Below are positions 36,702-46,700 of a stretch of 64,000 nt of DNA, in pieces. Source of the DNA: Jatrophihabitans telluris (lineage in GTDB: Bacteria; Actinomycetota; Actinomycetes; Mycobacteriales; Jatrophihabitantaceae); assembly GCF_023516435.1 (NCBI RefSeq), contig NZ_CP097332.1, positions 1,798,001 to 1,862,000 of the forward strand. The letters are read 5' to 3'. The notes under the pieces were generated by a model, which did not search any database, was not told the origin of the DNA, and saw nothing but the letters and a program-made list of their open reading frames with translations. Position 1 is the first letter of the stretch; every line of letters begins with the position of its first letter. A program made the position numbers and the translations under genes.

Positions 36702-37606
36702 TGGCCAAGAAACCGCCCAGCGGACCGGGTGGGCTGATCATCGTCGACAAGCCTGCCGGCATCACCTCGCATGACGTCGTGGCCCGCATCCGCAAGATCG
36801 CCCGCACCCGCAAGGTGGGTCACGCGGGCACGCTCGACCCGATGGCCACCGGCGTGCTCATCGTCGGGGTGGAGCGTTCCACGAAGTTGCTGAACTACCT
36901 CCTGCTCAATGACAAGACCTACCAGGCGACCATCCGGCTCGGAGCTCGTACCACCACCGACGATGCCGACGGGGAGACCCTCGAGGACACCGATACCGCC
37001 GCCGTCGCTCTGGAGAGCATCCGCCCTGCCATGGCCGAGCTGACCGGGGCCGTCGACCAGCGACCCGCCTCGGTCTCGGCGATCAAGGTGGACGGCCAAC
37101 GTGCCTACGCCCGCGTGCGGGCCGGTGAGACCGTCGACTTGGCGGCGCGCGCGATCGAGGTCGCGCGCTTCGAGCTGCGGTCCGAGCCGGTACGGGTCGG
37201 CGGCTATCTCGACCTGGACGTCGAGGTCGAGTGTTCGTCGGGAACGTATGTACGCGCGCTGGCCCGGGATCTGGGAGACGCGCTCGGCGTGGGTGGCCAC
37301 CTCACGGCCTTGCGCCGGACGCGGGTCGGGCACTTCGGGCTGGACCGAGCCGTGACCCTGGAGGAACTGGCCGAGCGGGACGACCCGATCATGCTGCCGC
37401 TGTCAGAGGCGATCGGAATCGAGATGCCGGTCCGCACGCTCGCGCCCGAGGAGGCCGTCGAATTGTCCTTCGGCCGCTACATCGATCCGGCCGGTATCGC
37501 CGGGACCTACGGCGGACTCACCGCGGACGGGATCGCGGTGGCGCTGCTGGAGGAGATCGGCGGCCGGGCGCGCCCAGTGCTGGGATTCACCCCCGCCGGC
37601 AGCTGA
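36701..37606 (+). CDS. truB: tRNA pseudouridine-55 synthase
   Basis: Converts U55 of tRNA to pseudouridine. The protein is 301 aa. The catalytic aspartate lies in GHAGTLDPMATGVLIVGVE (about residue 48). Other family motifs are KTYQATIRLGARTTTDDADG and VECSSGTYVRALARDLGDAL. A C-terminal PUA-like segment follows after residue 240. The ATG overlaps the dinF stop by one base (TGATG). Confidence 0.97.
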   Translation: MAKKPPSGPGGLIIVDKPAGITSHDVVARIRKIARTRKVGHAGTLDPMATGVLIVGVERSTKLLNYLLLNDKTYQATIRLGARTTTDDADGETLEDTDTAAVALESIRPAMAELTGAVDQRPASVSAIKVDGQRAYARVRAGETVDLAARAIEVARFELRSEPVRVGGYLDLDVEVECSSGTYVRALARDLGDALGVGGHLTALRRTRVGHFGLDRAVTLEELAERDDPIMLPLSEAIGIEMPVRTLAPEEAVELSFGRYIDPAGIAGTYGGLTADGIAVALLEEIGGRARPVLGFTPAGS

Positions 37607-37638
37607 GACTGCTGGTCGGCCAGGCCCTCCTCACCCGG

Positions 37639-37644
37639 TAAACT
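37639..37644 (+). promoter_or_regulatory. -10 element upstream of efp
   Basis: TAAACT fits TANNNT and lies 78 nt before the efp start, in the 116-nt gap after truB. No convincing -35 hexamer accompanies it. Confidence 0.4.
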
Positions 37645-37722
37645 GGCTGGTTGGTGCCACCTCGCTCGCCGGGGTGACCGACCCTTCGCACAGAACCTCA
37701 TCGGTAGGAGACGCACGCACTC

Positions 37723-38286
37723 ATGGCCACCACGAACGACCTGAAGAACGGCCTGGTCCTCAACCTCGACGGTCAGCTCTGGACCGTGGTCGAGTTCCAG
37801 CACGTCAAGCCCGGCAAGGGTGGTGCGTTCGTGCGGACCACGCTCAAGAACGTGCTGTCGGGAAAGGTTGTCGACAAGACGTTCAACGCCGGCACCAAGG
37901 TCGAGACGGCCACCGTCGACAAGCGCACGATGACCTACCTCTACAAGGAGGGCGAGGACTTCGTGTTCATGGACGGCGACACCTACGACCAGGTGCACGT
38001 TCCCAACGCCGTCGTCGGTGAGGCCTCCGACTACCTGCTGGACAACGCCGAGGTTGCCATCGCCGTCCACGAGGGCGCACCGCTGTACATCGAGCTCCCG
38101 ACCTCGGTCGAGCTGGTCATCACCTACACCGAGCCGGGTGTGCAGGGTGACCGCGCGACCGGCGGCACGAAGCCCGCGACCGTCGAGACCGGCGCCGAGG
38201 TACAGGTGCCGCTGTTCGTGACCACCGGCGAGAAGATCAAGGTCGACACCCGTGATGGCCGCTACCTCGGCCGCATCAACGCCTGA
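37723..38286 (+). CDS. efp: Elongation factor P
   Basis: Rescues ribosomes stalled at consecutive prolines. The protein is 187 aa, the standard length, with three beta-barrel domains. The tip loop is KPGKGGAF, with lysine 32 at the position that reaches the P-site tRNA. EFP signature sequence lies near residue 150 ([20 protein letters not shown]). ATG 37723 follows GTAGGAG. The infB linker, cdsA and several membrane proteins here have proline runs that may depend on it. nusB follows 20 nt later. Confidence 0.97.
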   Translation: MATTNDLKNGLVLNLDGQLWTVVEFQHVKPGKGGAFVRTTLKNVLSGKVVDKTFNAGTKVETATVDKRTMTYLYKEGEDFVFMDGDTYDQVHVPNAVVGEASDYLLDNAEVAIAVHEGAPLYIELPTSVELVITYTEPGVQGDRATGGTKPATVETGAEVQVPLFVTTGEKIKVDTRDGRYLGRINA

Positions 38287-38306
38287 TCTCGGAGCCGGAC
38301 GAATCC

Positions 38307-38714
38307 GTGGCAGCACGCAGCAAGGCCCGCAAACGCGCAGTCGACCTCCTGTATGAGGCGGACCTGCGCGGCTCCGACCCGATCTCGACCGTGGCCGAGC
38401 GCGTTGCGCTGGCCGACCCTCCGATCAACGACTACACGATCGAGCTCGTCGAAGGGGTCTCCGCGCGGCGGCCCGAGATCGACGATTTGCTCAGTCAGTA
38501 CTCCGAGGGCTGGACGCTGGACCGCATGCCCGGGGTGGACCGCGCGATCCTGCGGGTCGGGCTCTACGAGCTGCTGTGGTCCGAGGACATCCCGGACGCC
38601 GTCGCGATCGACGAGGCCGTCGAGCTCGCCAAGGCGTTGTCCACCGACGACTCGCCGAAGTTCGTCAACGGCCTGCTCGGACGAGTGCTGCGCGACCAGT
38701 TGCCGACCAGCTGA
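38307..38714 (+). CDS. nusB: Transcription antitermination protein NusB
   Basis: Helical RNA-binding factor that joins NusE and NusA in rRNA antitermination. The protein is 135 aa. It begins ARSKARKRAVDLLYEADLRG and ends with VAIDEAVELAKALSTDDSPK then FVNGLLGRVL, the usual NusB pattern. It starts at GTG 38307 behind GGAG. The efp-nusB pair is conserved. A strong bidirectional terminator separates it from bldD on the other strand. Confidence 0.96.
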   Translation: MAARSKARKRAVDLLYEADLRGSDPISTVAERVALADPPINDYTIELVEGVSARRPEIDDLLSQYSEGWTLDRMPGVDRAILRVGLYELLWSEDIPDAVAIDEAVELAKALSTDDSPKFVNGLLGRVLRDQLPTS

Positions 38715-38734
38715 ACCCGGTTTCCCCGACACGA

Positions 38735-38776
38735 CGAACGGGCCCGTCCTCGGCAAGGAAGACGGGCCCGTTCGTG
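38735..38776. terminator. Bidirectional terminator, nusB / bldD
   Basis: A perfect 15-bp stem (38735-38749 with 38762-38776) closes a 12-nt loop between two convergent genes. This is one of the strongest hairpins in the window. Confidence 0.8.
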
Positions 38777-38790
38777 GTGTTCCGGCGGCG

Positions 38791-39387
38791 TCAGTCGCCA
38801 GGATGGCCGATGGAACCGGGCGCCAGGACGCCCCACGAGACGAGCTTCTCGGTGAGCGACTCGAGCGAGGTGTCGAACATCAGGGCCAGGGCCCGCAGGT
38901 CCTCGCCACGGATGGACAGAACCTTGTTGCCGTAATCGCCGCGCTGACGCTGGATGGACTGTGCGTAACGGATCAGCGGCGCGGCCTCCTCGGCGGGTAC
39001 ACCCTGCATGCGCTGCAGATCCAGGACGATCTTGCCGGAGGCCTCGGCCCGCGATCCCCCGCCCGAACCCTCCTCGGACGGAAGCAGTTCGGAGATGGGA
39101 ACGCCGTAGAACTCGGCAAGTTCGGCGAGCCGGGCGACGGATACGGCACGGTCGCCCCGTTCGTAGGAGCCGACGACGACGGCCTTCCATTTGCCCCCGG
39201 ACTTGCGCTCGACCCCGTGCAGCGACAGCCGCTGCTGGGAGCGGACCGCACGGAGCCGACTGCCCAGGGCGCGCGCGTACTCGCGATCGTCCGGGGCTTC
39301 CGAACCGTTGTCCGAAGGCGCGGTGCCCAGATCCACGTCGACGTCGTCGACCGTGCCTGCGTTCTGCTCCGTCACGTTCTGTCCCAC
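38791..39387 (-). CDS. bldD: BldD developmental master regulator
   Basis: Global repressor of development in spore-forming actinomycetes, dimerised by tetrameric c-di-GMP. The protein is 198 aa. A 35-residue acidic N-terminal extension precedes the helix-turn-helix (about residues 38-100: RLRAVRSQQRLSLHGVERKS and VVVGSYERGDRAVSVARLAE). The C-terminal c-di-GMP signature RGD-X8-RxxD is present as RGDYGNKVLSIRGED. The GTG at 39387 has AAGGA very close; a second GTG four codons in is possible. Two BldD-box-like sequences upstream suggest autoregulation. It lies between efp-nusB and pyrR, as in Streptomyces. Confidence 0.95.
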   Translation of the reverse strand: MGQNVTEQNAGTVDDVDVDLGTAPSDNGSEAPDDREYARALGSRLRAVRSQQRLSLHGVERKSGGKWKAVVVGSYERGDRAVSVARLAELAEFYGVPISELLPSEEGSGGGSRAEASGKIVLDLQRMQGVPAEEAAPLIRYAQSIQRQRGDYGNKVLSIRGEDLRALALMFDTSLESLTEKLVSWGVLAPGSIGHPGD

Positions 39388-39395
39388 TGTCCTTA

Positions 39396-39410
39396 ATCAC
39401 GCTGTTTAGC
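39396..39410 (-). promoter_or_regulatory. Weak BldD box next to the bldD start
   Basis: This 15-nt stretch keeps eight of the ten defined positions of the Streptomyces BldD consensus NTNACNC(A/T)GNGTNAN, nine nt upstream of the start codon. It is weaker than the site at 39461. Confidence 0.35.
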
Positions 39411-39460
39411 CACGCAGGGTCACGGAATCGTGCTCAACCCCGCTCGTGCGCACTGCTTAG

Positions 39461-39475
39461 ACAACACAGCGTAAC
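39461..39475 (-). promoter_or_regulatory. BldD box upstream of bldD
   Basis: ACAACACAGCGTAAC matches nine of the ten defined positions of NTNACNC(A/T)GNGTNAN. On the minus strand it overlaps TACGCT, a TANNNT hexamer that could be the bldD -10. Autoregulation by BldD is known in Streptomyces, so position and match agree. Confidence 0.55.
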
Positions 39476-39661
39476 AGTTGACTAACCACGAGTGCCGCGA
39501 TTTCGCGAAAAATGACACAGGATTCGCAACCGGCTCCGGTGCCTGGTTTCCGCCTCGGCCGCAATGGGTCTCCGAGCCCGCCCGAAGGCCAGCCGGGGAC
39601 CGACCGGATCTCGCGCCCACGCCGCGGTCGAGGCCTCGCCGGGGCCTGTTCTCGCGGCTGC

Positions 39662-39667
39662 TACGGT
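39662..39667 (+). promoter_or_regulatory. Putative -10 element of the pyr operon
   Basis: TACGGT fits TANNNT and lies 70 nt before pyrR, which would leave a leader containing the PyrR loop. There is no clear -35. Confidence 0.35.
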
Positions 39668-39690
39668 GCTAGCTGACAGACGTCCTTTAA

Positions 39691-39717
39691 CGACTCGTCC
39701 CGTGAGGCGAGGAAGGG
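39691..39717 (+). promoter_or_regulatory. PyrR RNA-binding loop over the pyrR ribosome-binding site
   Basis: The RNA sequence GUCCCGUGAGGC (39697-39708) matches the PyrR-binding consensus RUCCNGNGAGGY at every position. CTCG (39694-39697) and CGAG (39708-39711) can close the stem. The purine-rich GAGGAAGGGGG (39709-39719), the only ribosome-binding site for pyrR, overlaps the 3' strand of that stem. PyrR-UMP binding would thus hide it and repress translation, as described for mycobacterial pyr operons. Confidence 0.65.
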
Positions 39718-39731
39718 GGTCAACTGCCGTC

Positions 39732-40328
39732 ATGTCCATCGAACCGGACGAGCAGGTGAACTCGGCGCACGCGCCACAGGTCGAGCCGACCGCCAAGACG
39801 GTCCTGCAGGCCGACGACATCTCGCGCATTCTCGACCGAATCGCGCATCAAATCCTTGAAAAGACCTCCGGCGGTACCGGGGTCGTGCTGCTCGGCATTC
39901 CCACCAGGGGCCGCTACCTCGCCCAACGCCTGGCCGAGCGGATCCGCTCGTTCGGTGCCGTCGAGGTCGGACTCGGGGAGCTCGACATCACCCTGCACCG
40001 CGACGACCTGCGCCGCTCCGCGCCACGGCCACTGGGCCGGACCGTCGAACCCGTCGGCGGCGTCGACGGAAAACTGGTGATCCTGGTCGACGACGTGCTG
40101 TTCTCGGGACGGACCGTGCGGGCGGCCCTCGACGCCATGACCGACCTGGGCCGACCACGCGCCGTCCAGTTGGCCGTGCTCGTCGACCGCGGTCATCGGG
40201 AGCTTCCGATCCGGGCCGACTACGTGGGCAAAAATCTCCCGACGGCAAGCGAGGAGCAGGTACACGTGCGGTTGGCCGAACACGACGGGCTCGACGCCGT
40301 CATCATCGAACGAGGAGTGGGCCGATGA
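39732..40328 (+). CDS. pyrR: PyrR bifunctional regulator / uracil phosphoribosyltransferase
   Basis: Binds pyr mRNA in response to UMP and has weak uracil phosphoribosyltransferase activity. The protein is 198 aa. The PRPP-binding loop is [20 protein letters not shown], and [11 protein letters not shown] and [17 protein letters not shown] are family segments. The ATG at 39732 is followed by about 25 poorly conserved residues before the core. The ribosome-binding site overlaps a PyrR loop, so the protein probably represses its own operon. It overlaps pyrB by four nt (ATGA). Confidence 0.96.
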   Translation: MSIEPDEQVNSAHAPQVEPTAKTVLQADDISRILDRIAHQILEKTSGGTGVVLLGIPTRGRYLAQRLAERIRSFGAVEVGLGELDITLHRDDLRRSAPRPLGRTVEPVGGVDGKLVILVDDVLFSGRTVRAALDAMTDLGRPRAVQLAVLVDRGHRELPIRADYVGKNLPTASEEQVHVRLAEHDGLDAVIIERGVGR

Positions 40329-41287
40329 TCCGGCACCTGCTCTCCGCCGCCGACCTGGACCTGGCCACGGCGACCACGCTGCTCGATTCGGCCGAGCAGA
40401 TGTTCGCCATCCAGCACCGCGAGGTCAAGAAGCTGCCGACCCTGCGCGGACGCACGGTGGTGAACCTGTTCTTCGAGGACTCCACCCGCACCCGATCGTC
40501 CTTTGAAATAGCGGGAAAGTGGCTCTCGGCCGATGTGATCAACATCAGCGCCAAGGGGTCCTCGGTCAGCAAGGGTGAGAGCCTGCGCGACACCGCTCTT
40601 ACCGTGGCCGCGATGGGAGTGGACGCGCTCGTCGTACGGCACGCGAGTTCCGGGGCCGTCGCCCGTATCACCGAGTGGGTGCAGTGCCCGGTCATCAACG
40701 CCGGCGACGGCACCCATGAGCACCCCACACAGGCATTGCTCGACGCGTTCTCCCTGCGCCAGCGGCTGGGCGAGCTCCGCGGCCGTCACGTGGTGATCGT
40801 CGGCGACCTCACCCATTCGCGCGTCGCCCGCTCGAACGTGTTGCTGCTGGCCACCCTGGGTGCCCGGGTGACCCTGGTGGCACCGCCGACGCTCATGCCT
40901 TCGGGAGTGGCGAGCTGGAAGTGTGACCGCAGCTGGGATCTGGATGACGTGCTCTGCGGCCGCGCCTTCGGCGACGTCGACGCGGTGATGATGCTGCGCG
41001 TGCAGCGCGAGCGTATGAGCGGCGGCTATTTCCCGACCGAGCGCGAGTACGCGATCGGTTACGGGCTCAGCCCGCGGCGACTGGCCCTGCTGCCCGAGCA
41101 TGCCCCGGTGCTGCATCCCGGCCCGATGAACCGCGGGCTGGAGATCTCCTCAGCGGCCGCGGACTCCGCCCGCTCCATCGTGCTGGACCAGGTCAAGGCC
41201 GGTGTCGCAGTCCGGATGTCCGTGCTCTACCACCTGCTGGCCGGCGACCAGCAACCCGCTCCGGTACTCGAGGAGGCCGTCCGATGA
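40325..41287 (+). CDS. pyrB: Aspartate carbamoyltransferase, catalytic chain
   Basis: First committed step of pyrimidine synthesis: carbamoyl phosphate plus aspartate to carbamoyl-aspartate. The protein is 320 aa. Carbamoyl-phosphate loops are [19 protein letters not shown] (about residues 48-66) and [28 protein letters not shown] near residue 265 is the aspartate-side loop. There is no separate regulatory chain, so it probably works as a simple trimer or with PyrC. It is coupled on both sides by 4-nt ATGA overlaps. Confidence 0.97.
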   Translation: MIRHLLSAADLDLATATTLLDSAEQMFAIQHREVKKLPTLRGRTVVNLFFEDSTRTRSSFEIAGKWLSADVINISAKGSSVSKGESLRDTALTVAAMGVDALVVRHASSGAVARITEWVQCPVINAGDGTHEHPTQALLDAFSLRQRLGELRGRHVVIVGDLTHSRVARSNVLLLATLGARVTLVAPPTLMPSGVASWKCDRSWDLDDVLCGRAFGDVDAVMMLRVQRERMSGGYFPTEREYAIGYGLSPRRLALLPEHAPVLHPGPMNRGLEISSAAADSARSIVLDQVKAGVAVRMSVLYHLLAGDQQPAPVLEEAVR

Positions 41288-42672
41288 GCCGACCCACCTC
41301 CGACCAGCAACCACGCCCGATCCTGTTGCGAGGGGTGCGACCCCTCGGTGGCGACGTCGTCGACGTACTCGTGAGCGACGGGCGGATCGCGCAGCTCGGG
41401 GCCACACTCGACGCGCCCGAACACGCCCTCGTCGTCGATGGCGAACAAGGCGTCCTGCTGCCGTCGTTCGTCGATCTGCACACCCATCTGCGTGAGCCCG
41501 GCCGGGAGGACGCCGAGACGATCGAGTCGGGGTCGGCGGCCGCCGCGCTCGGCGGCTTCGGGTGTGTGCACGCCATGGCCAACACCAGTCCGGTCGGTGA
41601 CACCGCCGAGATCGTCGAGCAGGTCCATCGCCGGGGACGCCGAGCCGGCCTGGTGGACGTGCGGCCTGTCGGGGCCGTGTCCAAGGGGCTGGCCGGGATC
41701 GAGCTGGCCGAGATCGGCAACATGGCCCGGTCCGCGGCGGGGGTCCGCGTGTTCAGCGACGACGGGCACTGCGTATCCGACGCACGGCTGATGCGCCGCG
41801 CGCTGGAGTACATCAAGCCCTTCGATGCGGTTGTGGCCCAGCACGCGCAGGATCCGCGGCTGGCCGATGCCGCGAGCTGTGCTCACGAGGGCGAACTGTC
41901 CGGCAAACTCGGTCTGCCCGGCTGGCCCTCGGTGGCCGAGGAGAGTGTCATCGCCCGCGACGTCATGCTGGCCGAGCACACCGGTTCCCGGCTGCACGTC
42001 TGCCACGTCTCCACCGCCGGCAGCGTCGAGGTCATCAGGTGGGCCAAGCAGCGCGGGATCGACGTGACGGCCGAGGTCACGCCGCACCACCTGTTGCTGA
42101 CCGTGGACCTGCTTGCCGACTACGACCCCGTGTTCAAGGTCAACCCGCCGCTGCGACCCCACGAAGACGTCCTGGCCCTGCGGGCAGGCCTCGCTGACGG
42201 GACCATCGACGCCGTCGCGACCGATCACGCACCGCACGCCGCGCACGACAAGGACCACGCGTTCGCTGATGCCGCGTTCGGCATGCTGGGCCTGCAGACC
42301 GCCCTCGGGGTCGTGCTGCAAGCCATGTTCGCCGACGGGCGGCCGGTCGACGGTTTCGGCTGGGCCGAGCTGAGCGACCGGATGAGTGTCCGTCCGGCGC
42401 GGATCGGCCGCGTCGCCGGACACGGAAGGCCGATCGCCGTGGGGGAACCGGCCAACCTGACCGTCATCGACCCGGACGGGCGGTGGCGCGTCGTCGCGGC
42501 CGAGCTGGCCTCGCTGTCGTCCAACACCCCCTACTCCGGCAGCGTTCTTCCCGGCGTGGTCCGAACCACGCTGCTGCGGGGTCGTCCGACCGTGCTGGAT
42601 GCGCGGCTGGCGGTGGCGGAAGCCCTGGACGGGCATGACGATTTCGATGACCTGGTGGGGCTTTCACGATGA
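41284..42672 (+). CDS. pyrC: Dihydroorotase
   Basis: Zinc amidohydrolase that closes carbamoyl-aspartate to dihydroorotate. The protein is 462 aa, class I. Metal ligands are in [20 protein letters not shown] (H-x-H), then [23 protein letters not shown] and the aspartate in [14 protein letters not shown]. The N-terminal composite barrel has [20 protein letters not shown]. It starts within the pyrB stop (ATGA). The downstream membrane-protein gene that often lies between pyrC and carA in actinobacteria is missing. A micro-ORF takes its place. Confidence 0.97.
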   Translation: MSRPTSDQQPRPILLRGVRPLGGDVVDVLVSDGRIAQLGATLDAPEHALVVDGEQGVLLPSFVDLHTHLREPGREDAETIESGSAAAALGGFGCVHAMANTSPVGDTAEIVEQVHRRGRRAGLVDVRPVGAVSKGLAGIELAEIGNMARSAAGVRVFSDDGHCVSDARLMRRALEYIKPFDAVVAQHAQDPRLADAASCAHEGELSGKLGLPGWPSVAEESVIARDVMLAEHTGSRLHVCHVSTAGSVEVIRWAKQRGIDVTAEVTPHHLLLTVDLLADYDPVFKVNPPLRPHEDVLALRAGLADGTIDAVATDHAPHAAHDKDHAFADAAFGMLGLQTALGVVLQAMFADGRPVDGFGWAELSDRMSVRPARIGRVAGHGRPIAVGEPANLTVIDPDGRWRVVAAELASLSSNTPYSGSVLPGVVRTTLLRGRPTVLDARLAVAEALDGHDDFDDLVGLSR

Positions 42673-42704
42673 CGGTACGAGCAGAGAGCGGAGCGACACA
42701 GTGA
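42669..42704 (+). CDS. Possible 11-codon micro-ORF coupling pyrC to carA
   Basis: ATG at 42669 overlaps the pyrC stop (ATGA). The reading frame [11 protein letters not shown] ends with TGA at 42702-42704, overlapping the carA start (GTGA). Both junctions are the classic 4-nt type, so ribosomes could pass from pyrC to carA through it. There is no conserved sequence to prove translation; chance overlap is possible. carA also has a GGAG seven nt upstream and may start independently. Confidence 0.4.
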   Translation: MTVRAESGATQ

Positions 42705-43798
42705 CGGCACTGCTGGTCCTGGAGGACGGTCAGACCTTTCGTGGTGACAGCTACGGCGCGGTCGGCGAAACGTTCGGCGAGCTGGTGTTCAACACCGGGA
42801 TGACCGGTTACCAGGAGACCCTCACCGACCCGTCCTACCATCGTCAGATCGTGGTCCAGACCGCGCCGCACATCGGCAACACCGGCGTCAACGACGAGGA
42901 TCCGGAGTCGAGCCGGATCTGGGTTTCCGGTTATGTGGTCCGCGATCCCGCCCGCAGGGTGTCGAGTTGGCGAGCGAGCCGCTCGCTGGCCGAGGAGTTG
43001 ACCCGCCAGGGCGTCGTCGGCATCTCCGGAATCGACACCCGTGCACTGACCCGGCATTTGCGGGAACGCGGGGCGATGCGCTCGGCGATCTCCAGCGTGG
43101 ACCTGGACCCCGATTCGTTACTGGCCAAAGTCCGCTCCTCGCCGGGAATGCTCGGCGCGGACCTGGCCGGCGAGGTCAGTACCTCAGTGCCGTATGTCGT
43201 TTCCGCGCAGGGCGAAAGCCGATTGACCGTGGCCGCGTTGGACTACGGCATCAAGGCGATGACGCCGCAGCGGATGGCTGAGCGCGGGATCACCACCCAC
43301 GTGCTTCCCGCGACCTCGAGCCTGTCCGACATCCGAGCCTGCGGTGCGGACGCGGTGTTCCTGTCCAACGGGCCGGGGGATCCGGCGACCGCCGACGGCG
43401 CGGTGGAGCTCGTGCGGGAAGTACTGCGGGCTGAGGTCCCGGTGTTCGGAATCTGCTTCGGCAACCAGCTCCTCGGCCGGGCTTTCGGTTTCGGCACCTA
43501 CAAGCTGCGTTACGGCCATCGCGGCATCAACCAGCCGGTGCAGGATCGCCAGACCGGAAAGGTCGAGGTCACCGCGCACAACCACGGCTTCGCCGTGGAC
43601 GCGCCGCTGCAGGGTTCCAGCCAGACCCCGTTCGGTGCGGTCGAAGTCAGTCACGTCTGCCTCAACGACAACGTCGTGGAAGGTCTACGTGCCCTTGATA
43701 CCAAGGCCTTCTCGGTTCAATACCACCCGGAGGCCGCGGCCGGCCCGCACGACGCGGCCTACCTGTTCGACCGATTCGTGGAGCTGCTCGATGCCTAA
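42701..43798 (+). CDS. carA: Carbamoyl-phosphate synthase small subunit
   Basis: Glutamine amidotransferase subunit that feeds ammonia to CarB. The protein is 365 aa from GTG 42701, with GGAG seven nt upstream. The N-terminal domain has [20 protein letters not shown] and [14 protein letters not shown]. The class I amidotransferase domain has the nucleophile in [20 protein letters not shown] (GICFGNQ where most have GICLGHQ) and the histidine and glutamate in [15 protein letters not shown]. It overlaps carB by eight nt. Confidence 0.97.
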   Translation: MTALLVLEDGQTFRGDSYGAVGETFGELVFNTGMTGYQETLTDPSYHRQIVVQTAPHIGNTGVNDEDPESSRIWVSGYVVRDPARRVSSWRASRSLAEELTRQGVVGISGIDTRALTRHLRERGAMRSAISSVDLDPDSLLAKVRSSPGMLGADLAGEVSTSVPYVVSAQGESRLTVAALDYGIKAMTPQRMAERGITTHVLPATSSLSDIRACGADAVFLSNGPGDPATADGAVELVREVLRAEVPVFGICFGNQLLGRAFGFGTYKLRYGHRGINQPVQDRQTGKVEVTAHNHGFAVDAPLQGSSQTPFGAVEVSHVCLNDNVVEGLRALDTKAFSVQYHPEAAAGPHDAAYLFDRFVELLDA

Positions 43799-46700
43799 GC
43801 GCACTGACATCTCGCACATTCTGGTGATCGGCTCGGGGCCGATCGTGATCGGCCAGGCGTGCGAGTTCGACTATTCAGGAACCCAGGCCTGCCGCGTACT
43901 GCGCAGCGAAGGCTTTCGGGTGAGCCTGATCAACTCCAATCCGGCCACCATCATGACCGACCCCGAGTTCGCCGATGCGACCTACATCGAGCCCCTGACG
44001 CCCGCCTTCGTGGAGAAGGTGCTGGCCACCGAGGCTGACCTGGGACACCCGATCGACAGCATCCTGCCTACGCTGGGTGGGCAGACCGCGCTCAACCTGG
44101 CGGTCGCACTGCACGACACCGGGGTGCTTTCGCGTTACGGCGTCGAACTCATCGGCGCCGACATCGATGCCATCCAGCGCGGCGAGGACCGTCAGAAGTT
44201 CAAGGACATCGTGCGCACGGTTGGCGGAGATGTCCCCGCTTCGGCGGTCTGCCACACCCTCGACGAGGCGGTGGCCTTCGCCGAGACGGTCGGCAACCGG
44301 GTCGTCATCCGGCCGTCGTTCACGATGGGCGGCCTCGGTTCGGGTATGGCGAACTCGGCTGAGGAGGTGCGTACCCAGGTCGCGCGCGGTCTGGCGGCCT
44401 CGCCCGTGGACGAGGTCCTGGTCGAGGAGAGCGTGTTCGGCTGGAAGGAGTTCGAGCTCGAACTCATGCGCGATCGCAAGGACAACGTTGTCGTCGTGTG
44501 CTCGATCGAGAACGTCGACCCGATGGGCGTCCACACCGGCGACTCGATCACCGTCGCACCCGCGATGACGCTGACCGACCGGGAGTACCAGCAGATGCGG
44601 GACATCGGGATCGCGGTGCTGCGCGAGGTCGGGGTCGACACCGGTGGTTGCAACATCCAGTTCGCGGTCGACCCGGCCACCGGCCGGCTGATCGTGATCG
44701 AGATGAACCCGCGGGTGTCGCGATCCTCGGCCCTCGCTTCGAAGGCGACCGGCTTCCCGATCGCCAAGATCGCGGCCAAGCTCGCGGTGGGTTACACGCT
44801 GGACGAGGTCCGCAACGACATCACCAAGGCCACGCCGGCCTCGTTCGAACCGACGCTGGACTACGTCGTGGTCAAGATCCCTCGGTTCGCCTTCGAGAAG
44901 TTTCCCGGTGCCGACCCGGTGTTGACCACGCACATGAAGTCGGTCGGCGAGGCGATGTCGATCGGGCGCAACTTCACCGAGGCGCTCGGCAAGGCCATGC
45001 GCTCGATGGAGACCAAGGCGGCGGGATTCTGGACCGCGGCCGGACCGGGTGAGGACTTCCGGTCCGTGGAGGAGTTGCTCGGCATCGCCTCGATTCCCAC
45101 CGACGGACGCCTCTACGCGATCGAAGCCGCTATGCGGGCCGGCGCCTCGGTGGATCAGGTGGCCGAGGCCACCGGCATCGACCCGTGGTTCGTCGACCAG
45201 ATGGCGCTGATCTTCGACGTCGGAACGGAGGTCGCCCAGGCGCCGGCGCTCATTCCCGAGCTGCTGCGAAAGGCCAAGCGGCACGGGCTGTCGGATCGCC
45301 AGATCGCCGCGTTGCGCCCGGAACTGGCCGGCGAGGACGGTGTCCGCGCCCTGCGCCACCGTGCAGGCATCCGGCCCGTGTACAAGACCGTGGACACCTG
45401 CGCCGCGGAATTCGCCGCGACCACGCCGTACCACTACTCCTCCTACGACGACGAGACCGAGGTGGCACCCCAGCCGGACAAGGCGAAAGTGCTGATCCTG
45501 GGCAGTGGGCCGAACCGGATCGGGCAGGGCATCGAGTTCGACTACTCGTGTGTGCACGCCGCGATGGCGCTGCGGGAGGCCGGATACGAAACCGTGATGA
45601 TCAACTGCAACCCGGAAACGGTCTCGACCGACTACGACACCGCCGACCGGCTGTACTTCGAGCCGCTCACCTTCGAGGACGTGCTGGAGGTGGTGCATGC
45701 CGAGCAGCAGTCCGGCACCGTCGCCGGGGTGATCTGCACCTTGGGCGGGCAGACTCCGCTCGGCCTGGCGCAGCGGCTCAAGGACGTCGGTGTACCCGTC
45801 CTCGGCACGCAGCCCGAGGCGATCGACCTGGCCGAGGACCGCGGTGAGTTCGGTCGGGTCCTCGCCGAGACCGGCCTGCTCGCGCCCAAGCACGGCACGG
45901 CCGTGTCCTTCGCTCAGGCCAAGGCCGTCGCCGACGGGATCGGCTACCCGGTCCTGGTGCGGCCGTCCTACGTACTGGGCGGACGGGGCATGGAGATCGT
46001 CTACGACGAGGAGAACCTGGCCTCCTACATCGACAAGGCCACCGAGATCGGACCGGATCGGCCCGTGCTGGTCGATCGATTCCTCGACGACGCCGTGGAG
46101 ATCGACGTCGATGCGTTGTTCGACGGGACCGATCTGTACCTGGGCGGCGTCATGGAACACATCGAGGAAGCCGGTATCCATTCAGGGGATTCGGCCTGCG
46201 CCCTGCCGCCCATCACCTTGGGCAGCTCCGTCATCGACGAGGTCCGCAAAGCGACGCGCAAGCTGGCCGAAGGCATCGGCGTGCGCGGTTTGATCAATGT
46301 CCAGTACGCGCTGTCCGGCGACGTGCTCTACGTGCTGGAGGCCAACCCGCGGGCCAGCCGTACGGTTCCGTTCGTCTCCAAGGCCACCGCGGTACCGCTG
46401 GCCAAAGCCGCCGCCCGGGTGGCGGTCGGGGCCAGCGTCGCGCAACTGCGTGCGGAGGGCATGTTGCCGGCCTCCGGCGACGGCGGTGAGCTGCCCGACG
46501 ACGCACCGATCGCGGTGAAGGAAGCGGTCCTGCCCTTCCACCGCTTCCGGACACCCGCCGGCGACGCGGTCGATTCGATCCTCGGCCCGGAGATGAAGTC
46601 CACCGGCGAGGTGATGGGCTTCGATCGGGTCTTCGGAACCGCGTTCGCGAAGTCGCAGGCCGCGGCCTACGGGTCGCTGCCGTCCAAGGGCACCGTCTTC

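Larger units (their letters stand above)
39388..39731. other. 344-bp divergent control region, bldD / pyrR
   Basis: No gene is supported. From left to right it holds two BldD-box-like sites (39396-39410 and 39461-39475), an AT-richer stretch at 39470-39530 likely to contain the bldD promoter, about 130 nt without recognisable signal, a TACGGT hexamer at 39662-39667, and the PyrR-loop hairpin with the pyrR ribosome-binding site. Confidence 0.6.

Noticed and set aside
43875-46181. 768-codon open frame antisense to carB
   Set aside because: The translation is rich in Arg, His and Asp without any domain, and carB is unmistakable on the plus strand.
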